DNA from: Diplodia intermedia
Taxonomy: Eukaryota; Ascomycota; Dothideomycetes; Botryosphaeriales; Botryosphaeriaceae
Direction: 5' to 3'
Length of the DNA: 64,000 nt
NCBI GenBank assembly: GCA_021495925.1
Contig: JAKEKT010000047.1
Span: 186,001 to 250,000 of the forward strand
Shown here: positions 30,687-42,000 of the stretch, one piece after another
How the letters are laid out: each line of letters starts with the position of its first letter
How positions within the stretch are numbered: the stretch's first letter is position 1
The notes under the pieces: generated by a model
What the model was told of the DNA's origin: nothing
Databases searched by the model: none
Seen by the model: only the letters and a program-made list of their open reading frames with translations
Position numbers and translations under genes: made by a program

Positions 30687-33196
30687 ATGTCGCGTCCGCT
30701 GTCCAGCCATGGCTCCCAGGCGCAAACGAATCCCTCTTCCGCCGCGAAAGCTCCGTCCCTGAAAGGCTGTTCGCATCAGCTGTCGAGCCCCGCCCTCTTC
30801 GTGACCAACCTGCGCCTGCTCGACTTTGACCTTTGCGACGATTGGCCCGATATTACTGTGCAGACCTTCGCGACCAAAGATGCACAGCAAAATCAGAAGA
30901 AGCGCATACAATGCACCGAATGGGCTCTGTTCCGCCTGTTCGAGCTGTGGGATAGAGAGGAGACGCGCGAGGTACCACTGCTGAAGGAGCTTCGCTGTAC
31001 TTCGAGCGCTCATGATTCTGATAGAAACTATCGCCCTTTTTCCCTCCTCTCGAGCCTCTCCAATCGTTGAACCTGCGCGCCGCTCTCTACCGCTGTCTCA
31101 ATGACCTGAAGAAAAACGGCGTACTGAGCCGGGAAACAGTCCTACGGAAGACCATGCTGGACGACTGCAAGGGGGACAAATTGATGGAAACACTAGTCCT
31201 ATTCTCCACTGCCGTGTTGAAGAAGAAGATGTCCGGGCGCAAGTCCAGGCGCAAGAACGTACCCGTCGCCCGCCAATATGCGACAGCCGCGAACCTAAGC
31301 CTCGACCAGCAAGCCTCACTACTGCCGCTCGCCATCGCCCATAAATCCGCACTCACCAATACATTGAGGAGGAGGGACGACATGCGGGAGAGGTACATGG
31401 ACTTTGGGGACTTGTTGGTTCAAAGCAGCCATGAAGCTGTCCAGCGAAACGAGAAGTGTGGAGAGGTTCTTGAGACCCTCGAGGAATCCGGAAAGGACGT
31501 ACCGGATGCCACATCTATCAAGCGGATCCTACATGATAGTTGGTCGGGAAATCCGGAATGGCTTGAACTCATGGTGCAGGGCGAACAGGCGGAAGCGGAT
31601 GACGGTCTTTTTCAAAAACCTTTCGAGGAAATTTGGGAACGAGTGCAGCGTGGCCAGGAAGTTGAGGAAGAGAGTCGTCACCATCCAAGTCTCTTACAGG
31701 ACCTGGAAGCGCGGGTCAAAGGCCAGAAGGATAGGCTGTCGCGATGGAAGGCTTTTCATGAGAAGATCCAAGCCTCACAGCCCGAGAAACCTGCGCCAAA
31801 AGCCTCGGGCACTAGAAACGCATCGTTGGATTTCAACTTTGACCTTCATCAAGATCTACGACTTCGGGGGAGCACGTCTCATGGAATTGAAGACGAAGAG
31901 TATGCTGTTGTATCCGAGTTGTCGAAAAGCTATGGCTCCATTCTAGCCAACATGCGCGAAGACTTGGAGGCGGCTTCCAGAGTCAAATCGAATCGACCTC
32001 CACCCAAGTTCGTCCACAAACCTAAGCCGTCCAGCATCCCTATGCAACCGGTAGGTCAGAGACGGCCTCTTGCATCACGGCCCCGGGCGAGACCGGAACA
32101 TGTGGAACCGCCCTCGCCTGAGTCCGAAAATCCGTCGAAGCCATCCTTCGACCGACCAATCTCCCCAGACTGGTTTTCACCGCTTGGGAAGTCGCAGGCC
32201 ACGGCCACGCAAGCAGAACACGAAACGGGAGAACCGGTCAAGAGCCCTTCGCCCGCGCCAACTCGCTCCACATTCGACAATCGAAGTATCCTTGAGCAGT
32301 ACGCCTCAGACCACGAAGGCTCTGAGCCACGGGCCCCATACTCGTCCCCACCACCTGAGGAACTAATCGACGAAGACCCCGTCGACGAGCCAGCCCCGCC
32401 CAAACACCACCACCGCTCCCCATCCCCACCCGCCCCCTCGCCATCCCCGCCGCCGAACCCAGAGGACCTCCTCGCCGAGCAAATCCTCGCCGGCATGGAC
32501 GCCGCCAGCCCCTCCCCCGTCAAACAGCAGCAAGAGCAGCAGTACCTCACCCTCATGGAGCGCACCCGCCTCACCATGGAAGGCCGCACCACGTCGCCGG
32601 CCAAAGCCGCGCCCTCCCCGCGCGCCCTCGCGCCCGAGGAGCAAGCCAAGGCGGACGCCACGGCCGCCCTCATCGAGCGCACGCGCCAGACCATGCTCGC
32701 CATGGCGCCGCAGCAGCCGCCGACCAACCCCAAGGGGGGCCGCACGAGGTCCAACAGCACGAAGAACGCCGGCGGTCGCGGCGGCGGCGGCGGGGGGAGC
32801 CGCAGGCGGTTCCCGTCCAACCCGTGGGAGGGCAAGCGCAAGGTCAGCCCGCTGTTCGAGGAGTGGGCGGAGAAGGCGACGGCGATGGAGCTGGAGGAGG
32901 CGGGGCTGGCGGCGCCGCCGGGCGGCGGCCGGGCGACGCCCAAGGACAAGCTGTTCGAGGACGACGTGGACGAGTCGAGCGTGTTCAAGAGCAGGCCGAA
33001 GATCGCGGCGAGTCCGTTGCTGGAGCCGGAGGAGGACGATGTCGGTGCGGTTGGAGATGGGGTGAGTGAGTTGGAGTATGACGATGGGATGGAGGAGATT
33101 GAGGAGGAGGGGGAGGAGGAGGGGGAGGAGGAGGAGGAGGGCGATGAGACGACGGGGGCGTGGGAGAATAGTCCGCTGAAGGGGAAGGGGAGGTAG
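30687..33196 (+). CDS. HAUS augmin-like complex subunit 6 (N-terminal domain) protein
   Basis: Augmin recruits gamma-tubulin to existing spindle microtubules. Two exons (30687-30971, 31025-33196) with a 53-nt intron give 818 residues. The N-terminal 230 residues match the HAUS6_N pattern I know from filamentous fungi: LFVTNLRLLDFDLCDDWPDI, KRIQCTEWALFRLFELWD, then after the intron LNLRAALYRCLNDLKKNGVL with ETVLRKTMLDDCKGDKLMET. A helical, probably coiled-coil region follows to about residue 360. The rest is disordered: Pro/Ser-rich around 400-560, two repeated TLMERTRLTMEGRTTSP / LIERTRQTMLAMAP segments, an RGGGGGGSRRR patch, and an acidic Glu-rich tail. The two ERTR repeats could be protein-binding sites. 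The first exon ends at CGC GAG|GTACCA. Confidence 0.82.
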
Positions 33197-33474
33197 GCTG
33201 GTTTGCCGGCGCTGTTGGTATCGGGCGGTTGTGTTGCTTGGATGGCTTGGCCAGCGGTTGCGCGTCGTAGTTGTGGGTGGCTCGGATTTGGCGTGGGAAG
33301 AGCGAGCTCTGCTATTGATCAATTCACTACGTGGCGTCAGACCATAAAGTGCAGGTTATACATTGCCCGTAGAGTCTAAACGAGTATACCTAATAGATTA
33401 TCTGTCAAGGACACTGTCGACACCAAAGTTTCGCTTGCTGAATCGTGCGGGGGGTATGGCGCGCCGCTAGACAG

Positions 33475-33722
33475 CTCTTTCAGGCCTGGTAAGAGAGCTC
33501 TTGTTGGTTCGTCTGAGCCCTTTTGGCCAGTTCGAATCCGTTCGGTACCTATGTTTGAACACTCATGTGTCCATTTAAAGGACTCTTTCAGGTCCGATTA
33601 GAGAACCTTTCAGGTCTGTCTAAAAGAATCCTTTTGGGTCCGTTCAGAGGACCTTTTGGATTTGGTCAAAGAAACTTTCTGAGTCCGTTTAGTGAGCTCG
33701 TTCAGGTCCGGTCAGCACTATT
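33475..33722. repeat. Degenerate 22-24-bp tandem repeat (minisatellite)
   Basis: Units resembling CTTTCAGGTCCGNTTAGAGA begin near 33478, 33500, 33582, 33607, 33631, 33653, 33675 and 33699, with 60-80 percent similarity by eye. The block 33582-33720 is contiguous, while the first units are separated by about 60 bp of diverged sequence. The array lies downstream of HAUS6. Confidence 0.65.
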
Positions 33723-33841
33723 AAGACTTTCCATAAGATGTTTAAGAAACAGTCATTACGATAGCCAGAAGAAGAAACATGTATATAAGGCCTAAGTATA
33801 TATGCAAAACATTTGCCTTGTGTCCGACAATACAATTTGCA

Positions 33842-33984
33842 TACATGGGTAGCTGAAGAAAGTGTCCGGATGTAGATGTAGATTCTGACACTACCAGTGT
33901 GGGCAGTCGAAGCCAATGTATGGACGTGGATATGTTTCGAGCCTGGCAAAGTACATACAGACATGGGATCCGACTACCCCCGTA
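33842..33984. repeat. Composite (nested or doubled) MITE
   Basis: One left arm (acatgggtagctgaagaaag then tgtccggatgtagatg) is followed after 50 bp by a second arm (gtgggcagtcgaagccaatg then tatggacgtggatatg). It closes with a right arm (catacagacatgggatccga then ctacccccgta). This looks like one copy inserted in or beside another. Confidence 0.65.
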
Positions 33985-34320
33985 AATACGGTAGGAAATT
34001 TTTGCGAGACAGGCGTGAAAATGACGAGAAATTGTTCCCGTTCAGCCAAATCCAACATTCAACGAGTATTCCATCACGTGTACGAAAGACCATACAGTTT
34101 GGAGTAATTTGCTCATTACAAACTTTCACGTGTTAAGTGGCTTACATTTCTCTTTGGATTCGTAGCGCCGAGATTGGGCCCAAAGCGGGCAAGGTCGCTG
34201 ATTCCCATATCATCACCACTCTCCCAACCCCCATCATCGCAGTCCCTTTTGAAACGCTTCAACACGCATTCCTGATATCCTTTGGAGTATTTACTCTCAT
34301 CATGTGTCAAGCAGAGCCGT

Positions 34321-35699
34321 TTACCACTTGTCAATGACGTCGGTACCCGTCAAGTTCGGCTTGACAACCTTGCCCTCCAACCAATCTTTGCATTTCTTGT
34401 ACAGGATGTCCCGCTCAGGTCCGTGGCTGTTAAGATCGAGCTTGGGTGGCGTTTTTATCTCTTTTTCAAGCCACGCTAGGTACCGATATCCGCTAGTAGA
34501 GACGCCGCTAAAGTTAGCAAGGTGATGGTGGAGGAGACGGTTTGGGGGAAAAGGGGACGGAGAGAGGCGGGGACGAAACCACGCAACTGGAACGCGCTAA
34601 TACGATATTCCAGTGCAATGGGATGCTGAAGGGAGCTCAAAAAAGCAGCTTTGGGTAGCTGAAACCGTTGAACGGACGTAGCAGTGCGAAGTTGTGGAGC
34701 AGCGTTGGCATCCGGATGGAAGCTTCGGCTGCCCACGCGCACAACCACAATTTCGTGCCAGGCCTCAATGCCTACGAGTAGGCGATGGAGAAATATAAAT
34801 GGGTGAACTTACGAAGGGTACTCCATGACCTCCTTCTCGGGAATATCGAATGTCCTGCCGGGGTGAACCGGAATCATCTTATCCTTGTCGAACAGCAGCG
34901 TGTAGAAGCAGATACCCCAGCGACCCTCACGCTTCTCCAACATAAAGAAAAAGCGGCAGTCTGCCTCGTTGTCCACTTCAATGTTATTAAAGGTGAAGCG
35001 GCAGGTGATGGTGACCTTCATCTTGGCGACGGCTCTGTTGCCTTGCACGTCGACGGTTTGGCCGATGATGCGGTGCATGATGTACATGAACTCCTTGCCA
35101 CGCGAGAAACCCTGGAGAAATGTCAATTGCGGGCTTAGAGGTAGGGCAACGGTAGAGCACGACGTACGTCTTTGGAGGCTTTGATGAACTCGTCGATGGA
35201 GCCCTGCTTCCAGCTCGTTGCGATGTAGGCGTCATCCCAGAACTAATAGGTGCACAGTTAGTCTTTGTCCATAAATCTCTGCTCTCCGTAGGTCGTCGCT
35301 GCGGATTGGTTGGCTGAAGCAGCATTGGAGCACACTTACCATCGACCGGTAGTTCTCCCACTCGGCGGCGTCACGGTAGCAACCCCAACCCTCGCAGATC
35401 TCGCGGATCTTGAACCGGTCCAGCACCTCGGCGTCGGTGCCGGTGGCATTGTTTCGCGAGGCCTCGGACGGCCAGTGTGGAGGCTGGGTGACGGGGTAGA
35501 GCTCTGGACCAAGGAACAACAACAATTGTCAGAATTGAGTTGGAAGCAGGGCGTAGAAGGCATTGTATCACTTACCGCCACCTCCGGCCTGGTGACGGAG
35601 GGAGGTCGAAAAGGCGCGCGCGGCCTCGCGGCGCACGGGGGTGCGCAGGACGCCGCGGGAGACGGCGGGCCTGACGGCGTTGAAGGCGGGGCGGAACAT
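34321..35699 (-). CDS. Mitochondrial SnoaL-like (NTF2-fold) domain protein
   Basis: Five exons (35699-35576, 35503-35340, 35242-35168, 35111-34813, 34492-34321) keep frame and give 277 residues. Residues 1-40 (MFRPAFNAVRPAVSRGVLRT then PVRREAARAFSTS) are Arg-rich without acidic residues, a typical mitochondrial presequence. The body carries LDRFKIREICEGWGCYRDAA, EWENYRSMFWDDAYIATSWK, FMYIMHRIIGQTVDVQGNRA and DCRFFFMLEKREGRWGICFY, the alternating helix/strand pattern of SnoaL-like domains related to scytalone dehydratase. The C-terminus ends WLEGKVVKPNLTGTDVIDKW. Function unknown; catalytic residues cannot be fixed. The last intron (34493-34812) is 320 nt, unusually long, and contains a MITE relic. 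Confidence 0.85.
34653..34737. repeat. MITE relic inside the last intron of the SnoaL-like gene
   Basis: Left arm gggtagctgaaaccgttgaa then cggacgtag; right arm catccggatggaagcttcgg then ctgcccacg. Outer arms still pair; inner sequence is diverged. It accounts for about a quarter of the intron. Confidence 0.65.
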
Positions 35700-37938
35700 G
35701 ATGGGGTTCAATTGGCGCGGAAAAGAGAGGGAAGAGGGAAGGAGGGTGAAGAAGAAGGTCAAGCAGAAGAGTGTCAACGTGGGGACAACGCAGCTTTAAT
35801 CTATTCGACAAAGCTACCAGTAATCACTCCCAGCATGACAGCTGTGCCGCACCAGATAGCTCCTGAGCGACACAAGGACATAGCTCCCTCGAGGTATCCA
35901 CAACAGCTTTGCTTGATCAGGAACCCCGGTCCCGCCGATGGCCGCCCACAAGTCCGTCCTCAACTCCCGATATCAGCACACCGCAACCAAGGAGACACAA
36001 AGCGAGACGAAATGACTGGGTCAATCCAGACCCCATTCGTGTTGTCACAGGAACGAAAGACTTGGGGGAGCGAAGCTTTCGGGAATATGGTCGGCATGAC
36101 GTCTGCATAACGAGGGTAACGCTATACCTTCTTGGACGTAGCGATGTACAACGGCTTTGGCCAGTGCTGCACCCGCTGCTTGTGATTTACAGGACGTATA
36201 CCAATGGCTACTCATCAGCACAATGATGAGCCATTGATTCAAGCGCGTGAACGCTGGACATGCGATGGAAAGCTGGGCAGTGGTAGCAGAAAGGGGGCAG
36301 TTGTGAAAGTTGATCTGCCCAGAAAATGCCAAGGGCTCCGCTCCTGGTTGCTGCAAAGAGAAATTGAGTAGCAGACGTGTTGTGAAGAAAGTGGGTCTTG
36401 TTGCCTGTGCTCGGAGAATAAAAACGTGCAAGGAGTTCTTTCCGGCTGATCAGGTCGGGGAAGCGAAGGGGGCGAGCTTGGACTGTAACGAACAGAGCGC
36501 GCCTTATCGCCACAGCCGCGCGGTGAACAAGGTCGTCCGCGCGGGAATACCGGGGCCTGGGCACATTAGGAGCAGGGACCAGGCGGATGGTTATGGGATT
36601 TTCGGTTGACCGTTAATGGTCAGTCTTGAGGCCAAAGAACACCGGACCCGACGCAGCAGCTCCCGGAGGTGGATCAAACGACAGGAGCAGCACAGTACGT
36701 GCAGCTGGCCTGCTTGCTCATGCTCAGCAACGACAGCGGGGAGTTCGAGGGGCAGGAGAGGCGAGGGCGTTATAGCGAGGGCGGGAGCGGGCCGAAGAGG
36801 GCCCCAGTTTTGCGCGACGGGTCGTCTGTGCCCGTCTGCTAAGTGGCTTGATCTGCTGAGAGGTTCGGCAATGGGCGTCGGCTTCTGTGAAGAATGGCGG
36901 ATGATGAGGACAGATTCGTAGTCAACTATCGACTGATCTCATGAGTCGTGAGCCAAAGGTGTCCTTGGTCTCGCCTCATGACCGTCTCGGTAGCGAGGGA
37001 CGGGAAGGCGGCTGCACATGTCAACGGACCGCTCGGGTAGCTAGCGGAAGTAGCGGAAGCCTACCCTGGTTGCAAGAGGTGTTTAGTAGATGGTGGTAAG
37101 GTATTGAGGCACCATGGGAAGCACGTGATCTCTCGGCGACATCGAGCGAATGGTCTGGACAGCCGGGAAACATGCGTCTCCAGCAGCAGCAGCCGTTATT
37201 AACCATGTCGCGCAGCAGGCCAGGGAGCAGGGTTGAAAGTCGTCGTCGCGGCAGCTTTGCCGACTCGTCGGTTCACGTGCGTTGCTTCGTGTGCGAATGG
37301 AAGGGGCGGCCACGTTTTCCTGGAGGCAGATGGGGCAAGTGGCCCGATCAACGAGGGGACGCGACCCTGACCTCTGCACCCTCTGTCAACCATATCAATC
37401 ATTGACGCCCCACACGCTGCTGCTGACCGATGCTGTGCTCGTCGGTATCGATGCCTGACCCGGACGAGCCGCTCGTCGTCGCGAATCATGCCCCTTCGAA
37501 TCAGCACCACCGGCCGCCACCGAGGCAGGAGCTGCAACTCGATGACTGATCAACTGCTGTATATGACCTGCGCCACGCTCTTCTGATTTCTCTCCCAGCA
37601 TGGCGTTGTCCGAGTAAACCATCGCTCCCTTCGTTCCCTGAGACAATTCAACATCCGCTCATACGCATGTATACAGCAGCCTGTAGCACCTGCCTTCAGA
37701 CAACAGCTAACAGCTTCGACTCTTGGCGCGGCATCGCTGGGAAAACATCTACGTCGGGATGCAAAGGCTTGGATGATAATTGAAACTGTCATTAAATAGT
37801 CGCACTTCGAGTAACATTAAGAAGTCATGGTACGTATTACACATCAACACACCTTTCCCCGGCTTGCCCCCTCGTCTTTTCATGGTCTGATATCGTCACA
37901 GTCCTCCTTCATCATGTCCATAGCTCGTGCCATCGAGC
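35700..37938. other. 2.2-kb intergenic stretch
   Basis: The 100 bp before 35700 on the minus strand are purine/pyrimidine-biased and likely the SnoaL-gene leader. Beyond that only short overlapping ORFs occur, without motifs. I see no gene. Confidence 0.45.
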
Positions 37939-39001
37939 CTACACCTGGCTCCCCGGCTCCTTCTTCCTCTGGCTTGCACCCTTGATCATGGTCGACAGAT
38001 CACCAACTGGATTCTATCAGTACTGAGCTAAATGTGCTGCATGTCAGAGTACTCACCTGGAAGTTGGAAGGGGAAGTCGAGGGCTGCGAGCATAATGGCG
38101 AAGAATATCCACCACCCGCCAGCACACGTCACGAAGAGGAATGCGCCGCCCGCAACGACCAGGTCGCCCGCCAGACCCACATTTCCATTCGACGTCTGCC
38201 AGTAAGCTCCTGCAAGCAGGGCGAAGCCGAAGGTGAGGGTAAAGAAAATCAGAACGAAGACAACATTGGTCCGGAGAGCGAGGATGAAGAAGATGAAGCT
38301 CAGGAGGCTCATTGCCAACAGGAAGAAAGCTGGTACCGTTAGCATGAGACAGCCATGACGAAGAGAGGAAGAAAGAAGCGTACCGAAGCTCGAGTTGAAT
38401 CCAACAGTCGTCAGGCCAGCAGCCGCGTTGTCCGGATCGGTCGAGTAAGCGCCGTAAGCGTTGTAGAAGGGCTGCAGGGTTCCGCCAAACGACAACCAAA
38501 AGGCACCAAAGGACCCGAAGACGACGAAGGGAAAAGTGTTTCCGAGGATCCATTCACCAATGGAGCCCATAATCATGAGGATTCCGCCGAAGAACATGTA
38601 TGACGCCGATCCGGAAGCTCCGCTACCGCCTGATCCTCGCCAGCCCATGAGGATGCAGCTGAGTGGTGAAAGCGACAGCAGGAATCCCACCAAGGCACTA
38701 CACTCGGATCAGCCAAGAAGCACGACGGCCATGTTGAGCCAACTTACAGTGGAGTCGGGTTGCCGACGATTTTGCGTAGGTCCCCTTTGACCTGGTTCTG
38801 AGGCGACAGGTACATCTTCTCGAAGAGCTCGGGCGAGATGGAGATGCTGCCTGCTGTCCGGACCCGTCTCAGGGCCTCGTCGGACCCCATGTGCGGATCG
38901 AGCTGCTCGCTGTGGAGGCCATTCTGGCTTTGGCTGAAGTCCTTCTCAAGCGGCCCATCGGGGTCGGCGGCGCCGACGGCGTAAGGGTTTTGGGAAGTCA
39001 T
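37939..39001 (-). CDS. GPR1/FUN34/YaaH family transporter (acetate permease type)
   Basis: Plasma-membrane carrier family including yeast Ady2/Ato1 and Aspergillus AcpA, which import acetate or export ammonia. Four exons (39001-38748, 38697-38384, 38329-38057, 38006-37939) give 302 residues. Family motifs are NPTPLALVGF (the NPAPLGL signature, straddling intron 1) and SFGGTLQPFYNAYGAYS. Six hydrophobic segments are visible (ALVGFLLSLSPLSCILMGW, YMFFGGILMIMGSIGEWIL, FVVFGSFGAFWLSF, FFLLAMSLLSFIFFILAL, VFVLIFFTLTFGFALLAGAY, FLFVTCAGGWWIFFAIML). The N-terminal 75 residues are hydrophilic, as usual. The second intron (54 nt) has no stop in frame, so its retention would add 18 residues. Substrate is inferred from family. 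Confidence 0.92.
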
Positions 39002-42000
39002 TGTGGGCGGGGGTTATCACAAAGAAGAGCAAGGAGAGATCGGTGGATGGGCAGGAACACGAGATGGAAAGGTCCGATCGGTGGAGACAGGGTGTCAGGG
39101 TGGGAGGCGGCTCGCTCATATATGGGGTAGGCTTCTTGTCGGCAGGGCTACGGCTCCGCACTGTCGGCCTCCTTTGTTGACCGGCAGCCCAGGTGGAGAG
39201 TCCAGCGTCGGCGTCCTCACACGCCGCTGATCATGCAGCAAGCTCAGGATCGCTCACACCAATGAGGCGTGGCGCAGCGGAGGCATTGGGCGATCCGGGC
39301 CAGCCGGCGCTCTGCAGGCCAGTCAAGAGGCAGCAGCACACGAAGCTCTCTGGCGGACGAGGCATCGTCGTTTTCCCCAGACGCCAAACGGCCGGCTTAT
39401 TTCCACGCGGGGAAGGCGGCTAGGCCAGGAATGAGCAAGGGTGGAAGGGCTGGAGCACGAGGGGAGCGGATCCTTGACAGGATGGCACGAGTCAAGGGGC
39501 GGCGGTTGGTGAGGAGATGCGAGACTAGCAGTCCGGGTAGGCGGAGGGCGAGGGATGGGGAACGCCGCCACTGCTGAGATGACCACCTAGCAGAATGCGG
39601 GGGAGAGCAGCACCCCGACTTGCATCACCGCCGCCTGTCCGCCCCACCAGCTGCCATCGCTGCGCACCAACCCTCGCCGCGCTCGTCGCTGCACTGCGCG
39701 GATTGGGGCCCGCTCGCGCTCGGCCAGGCCAATTCACCGCCATGCCGCCTCTTGTCGCGTTGGAGCAGCTCCAACAGCGCCATTGGACGTCTAGCTGGGC
39801 CACAAGCGCGACGCGCCGGCCGACGCCATCCCGCACGCCAAGCTTTGCCGCAGCGCTGTGATATGCTCGGGCTAAGGGCAACGCAACGGACGCGACACGC
39901 CCCGGCCTGCGGTCCGGTGCTGTGCGCTGAATCGTACCAAACGCTCCGCCATGCAGGAACTCGGTCCCCCGAGCCTCAAACGCCGGCAGTTGTACCACGA
40001 TTCCATCAAGTCGATCTGTGCTCGAGAGCCTCCATCAGGATCGCCACGGGCGTTGTCGCGTAAATTTCTGGCTGGATTCCGTGGGCAGCGCGATTGGACG
40101 CCATGCATCATCCGCCCTCAGCATTTTCGCGCTGCCGAGCCCGTCCGTCTCCGCATACGCATGGGCTACCTCCACCTATCCTGCCGCGCGGGGTGGTCTC
40201 GATGCTTCGACGCTTCGATGATGACGGCTGACGCCTGACTCTCGTCGCCATCCGGTTCGCGCCAGAGCTTGCCCCAGTCAGTTGTCGTCATGCTGTCTCG
40301 ATCAGGAACTCATGGCATTGTCCCCACATCGTCTGCAAGTTGCCCAACTCCAGGAACAGGAAGCCTCTGCTAGAATTGCCCCAGATTGATCATCATCTGC
40401 CCAAACGGCCCTTTTCGTCAGCTTGCCACGCCCTAAACCTGGGACCGCCGTTCGCTGCCACTTGGTGGCCAACTGCCTAGCCCTCCCCTCGACCGACGTT
40501 GGCGCTCGGCGGTACCAGACCCTGCGGGCTGGGGTGTCCTAGTCACTACGGCCCGTTTGTTGGCAAGAGCTTCCTCCATGCCTACATTCGGACAGCCTCT
40601 TCCCAAAGCCGCCGCGCCGAGCCCGATTCCCCATGCACCATCAACATTCCCAACGGGTCTAAATGTCGGCTTCCCCATGGGCTAATGCAGCTTTTGAACA
40701 TGTTCGAACATGGTGCTATTTTGCCACTGCCACGTGCGTGCGGAGCCTAAGCATTTCGCGAGCTCGCGTGTTCCTGGATAGACGACGCCAAGCGTATCCA
40801 AATCAGTGCTTAGACAGCAACTCTCGCTTCAGAGGACACCTGACCGCGAAATAATATAGCTTGACAGCTTCACGTCGCTCTTGGGCGCTGATTCGTGCAG
40901 CCGAGGCACCGCGCCTCAGTCTTGGCAGGGAAGCCGCAGGCCTGCCTCCCTATCTTCTACTCGCTATAGGTACTCGACCAGGGGGAAAAAATATCCCCAG
41001 CCTTCTCAGCGGCCTGATGTGCCACCGCAACACTGCACAGTCCCTGCTACGCATGCAGTTGTTCGAGAATCCTCAACAATTCAGCCGTACTAGTCTCGAC
41101 CTATTAGCAAAAGCCGCCCCATTCCTTCGTCCGGACGTCCGGATGCGGCTCCGCACCGCACCTACGATTACGGGGTATCCACTTTCCAGCCCTTCCAATG
41201 GCTGGCTGAGGAGCCCTTTGGAGGCGGTCAGCTCTTGTTTCACCGGAGCTCAGATAAATTGTCGGGCACTTGTTCTTTTCGCGTCTGCGCCAGCTGCTGC
41301 CTTGCTCCGGTCCCGGCGCGCGCCCCCATCATCCTTGTCGACATATGTGCTGTGCTGAAGCAGATCGCGCTTCTGCATGCAATTGCGTCAGTCCGTGCCA
41401 CCGAGCGTGTGGAAGGCGATGGGCATGGCCAGGTTTCAGATGGGTTCGTGGTGTGTTGATGACCGCGGTGATGCGTGCGGCTTTTGTCTTGGGTCGATTC
41501 GCTTCAAGCGCTTTGTCGCACCGCAGGGATCTCAAAGATATCCGGATCACGGATGCATTTTCGCAGGAAGGGGCCATTTGCAGGATTTATCAAGACTCCC
41601 GTCAAACGTCCTTCCGAGAGGCTGGCAATTGGTAAGGTATTGTGAACTGAACCCCGAAGGGTTGCGGAAGACCAACCCCACCTGTACAACCAGCTGAAGC
41701 TACCCGTGAGTTTAATCGACGAGATACATTGATAGCGCCCTACGGTCCATGATCACCCTGTGAAAAGGTGTAAGCAGAGATTCGTCAGACCGTCGGTAAT
41801 TCTCTGGACAGTGCTGCCCCCGGGCGCAAAACGCTAGTGCAGAGTTTGAAGCAATTACACTCCTTCGTATGAGAATGTTTGCTCCGGTCCCTGACTAGAT
41901 CTTCTAGTTGGTACGTAGGTCTTCCAGGATCAGCGATCGTATGGACAGCTGATGTCCTAGAATTGATGTCTTTTCTTTTGGCCACTGTTATCCTGCGTTA

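Larger units (their letters stand above)
33197..34320. other. Convergent 3' region with tandem repeat and composite MITE
   Basis: No gene. Holds the degenerate 22-24-bp tandem repeat and a composite MITE, both listed separately. The stretch 33985-34320 is the 3' flank of the SnoaL-like gene. Confidence 0.5.

Noticed and set aside
32056..33322. Long ORFs antisense to HAUS6
   Set aside because: Shadows of GC-rich low-complexity coding DNA; Ser/Gly/Arg-rich translations without motifs.
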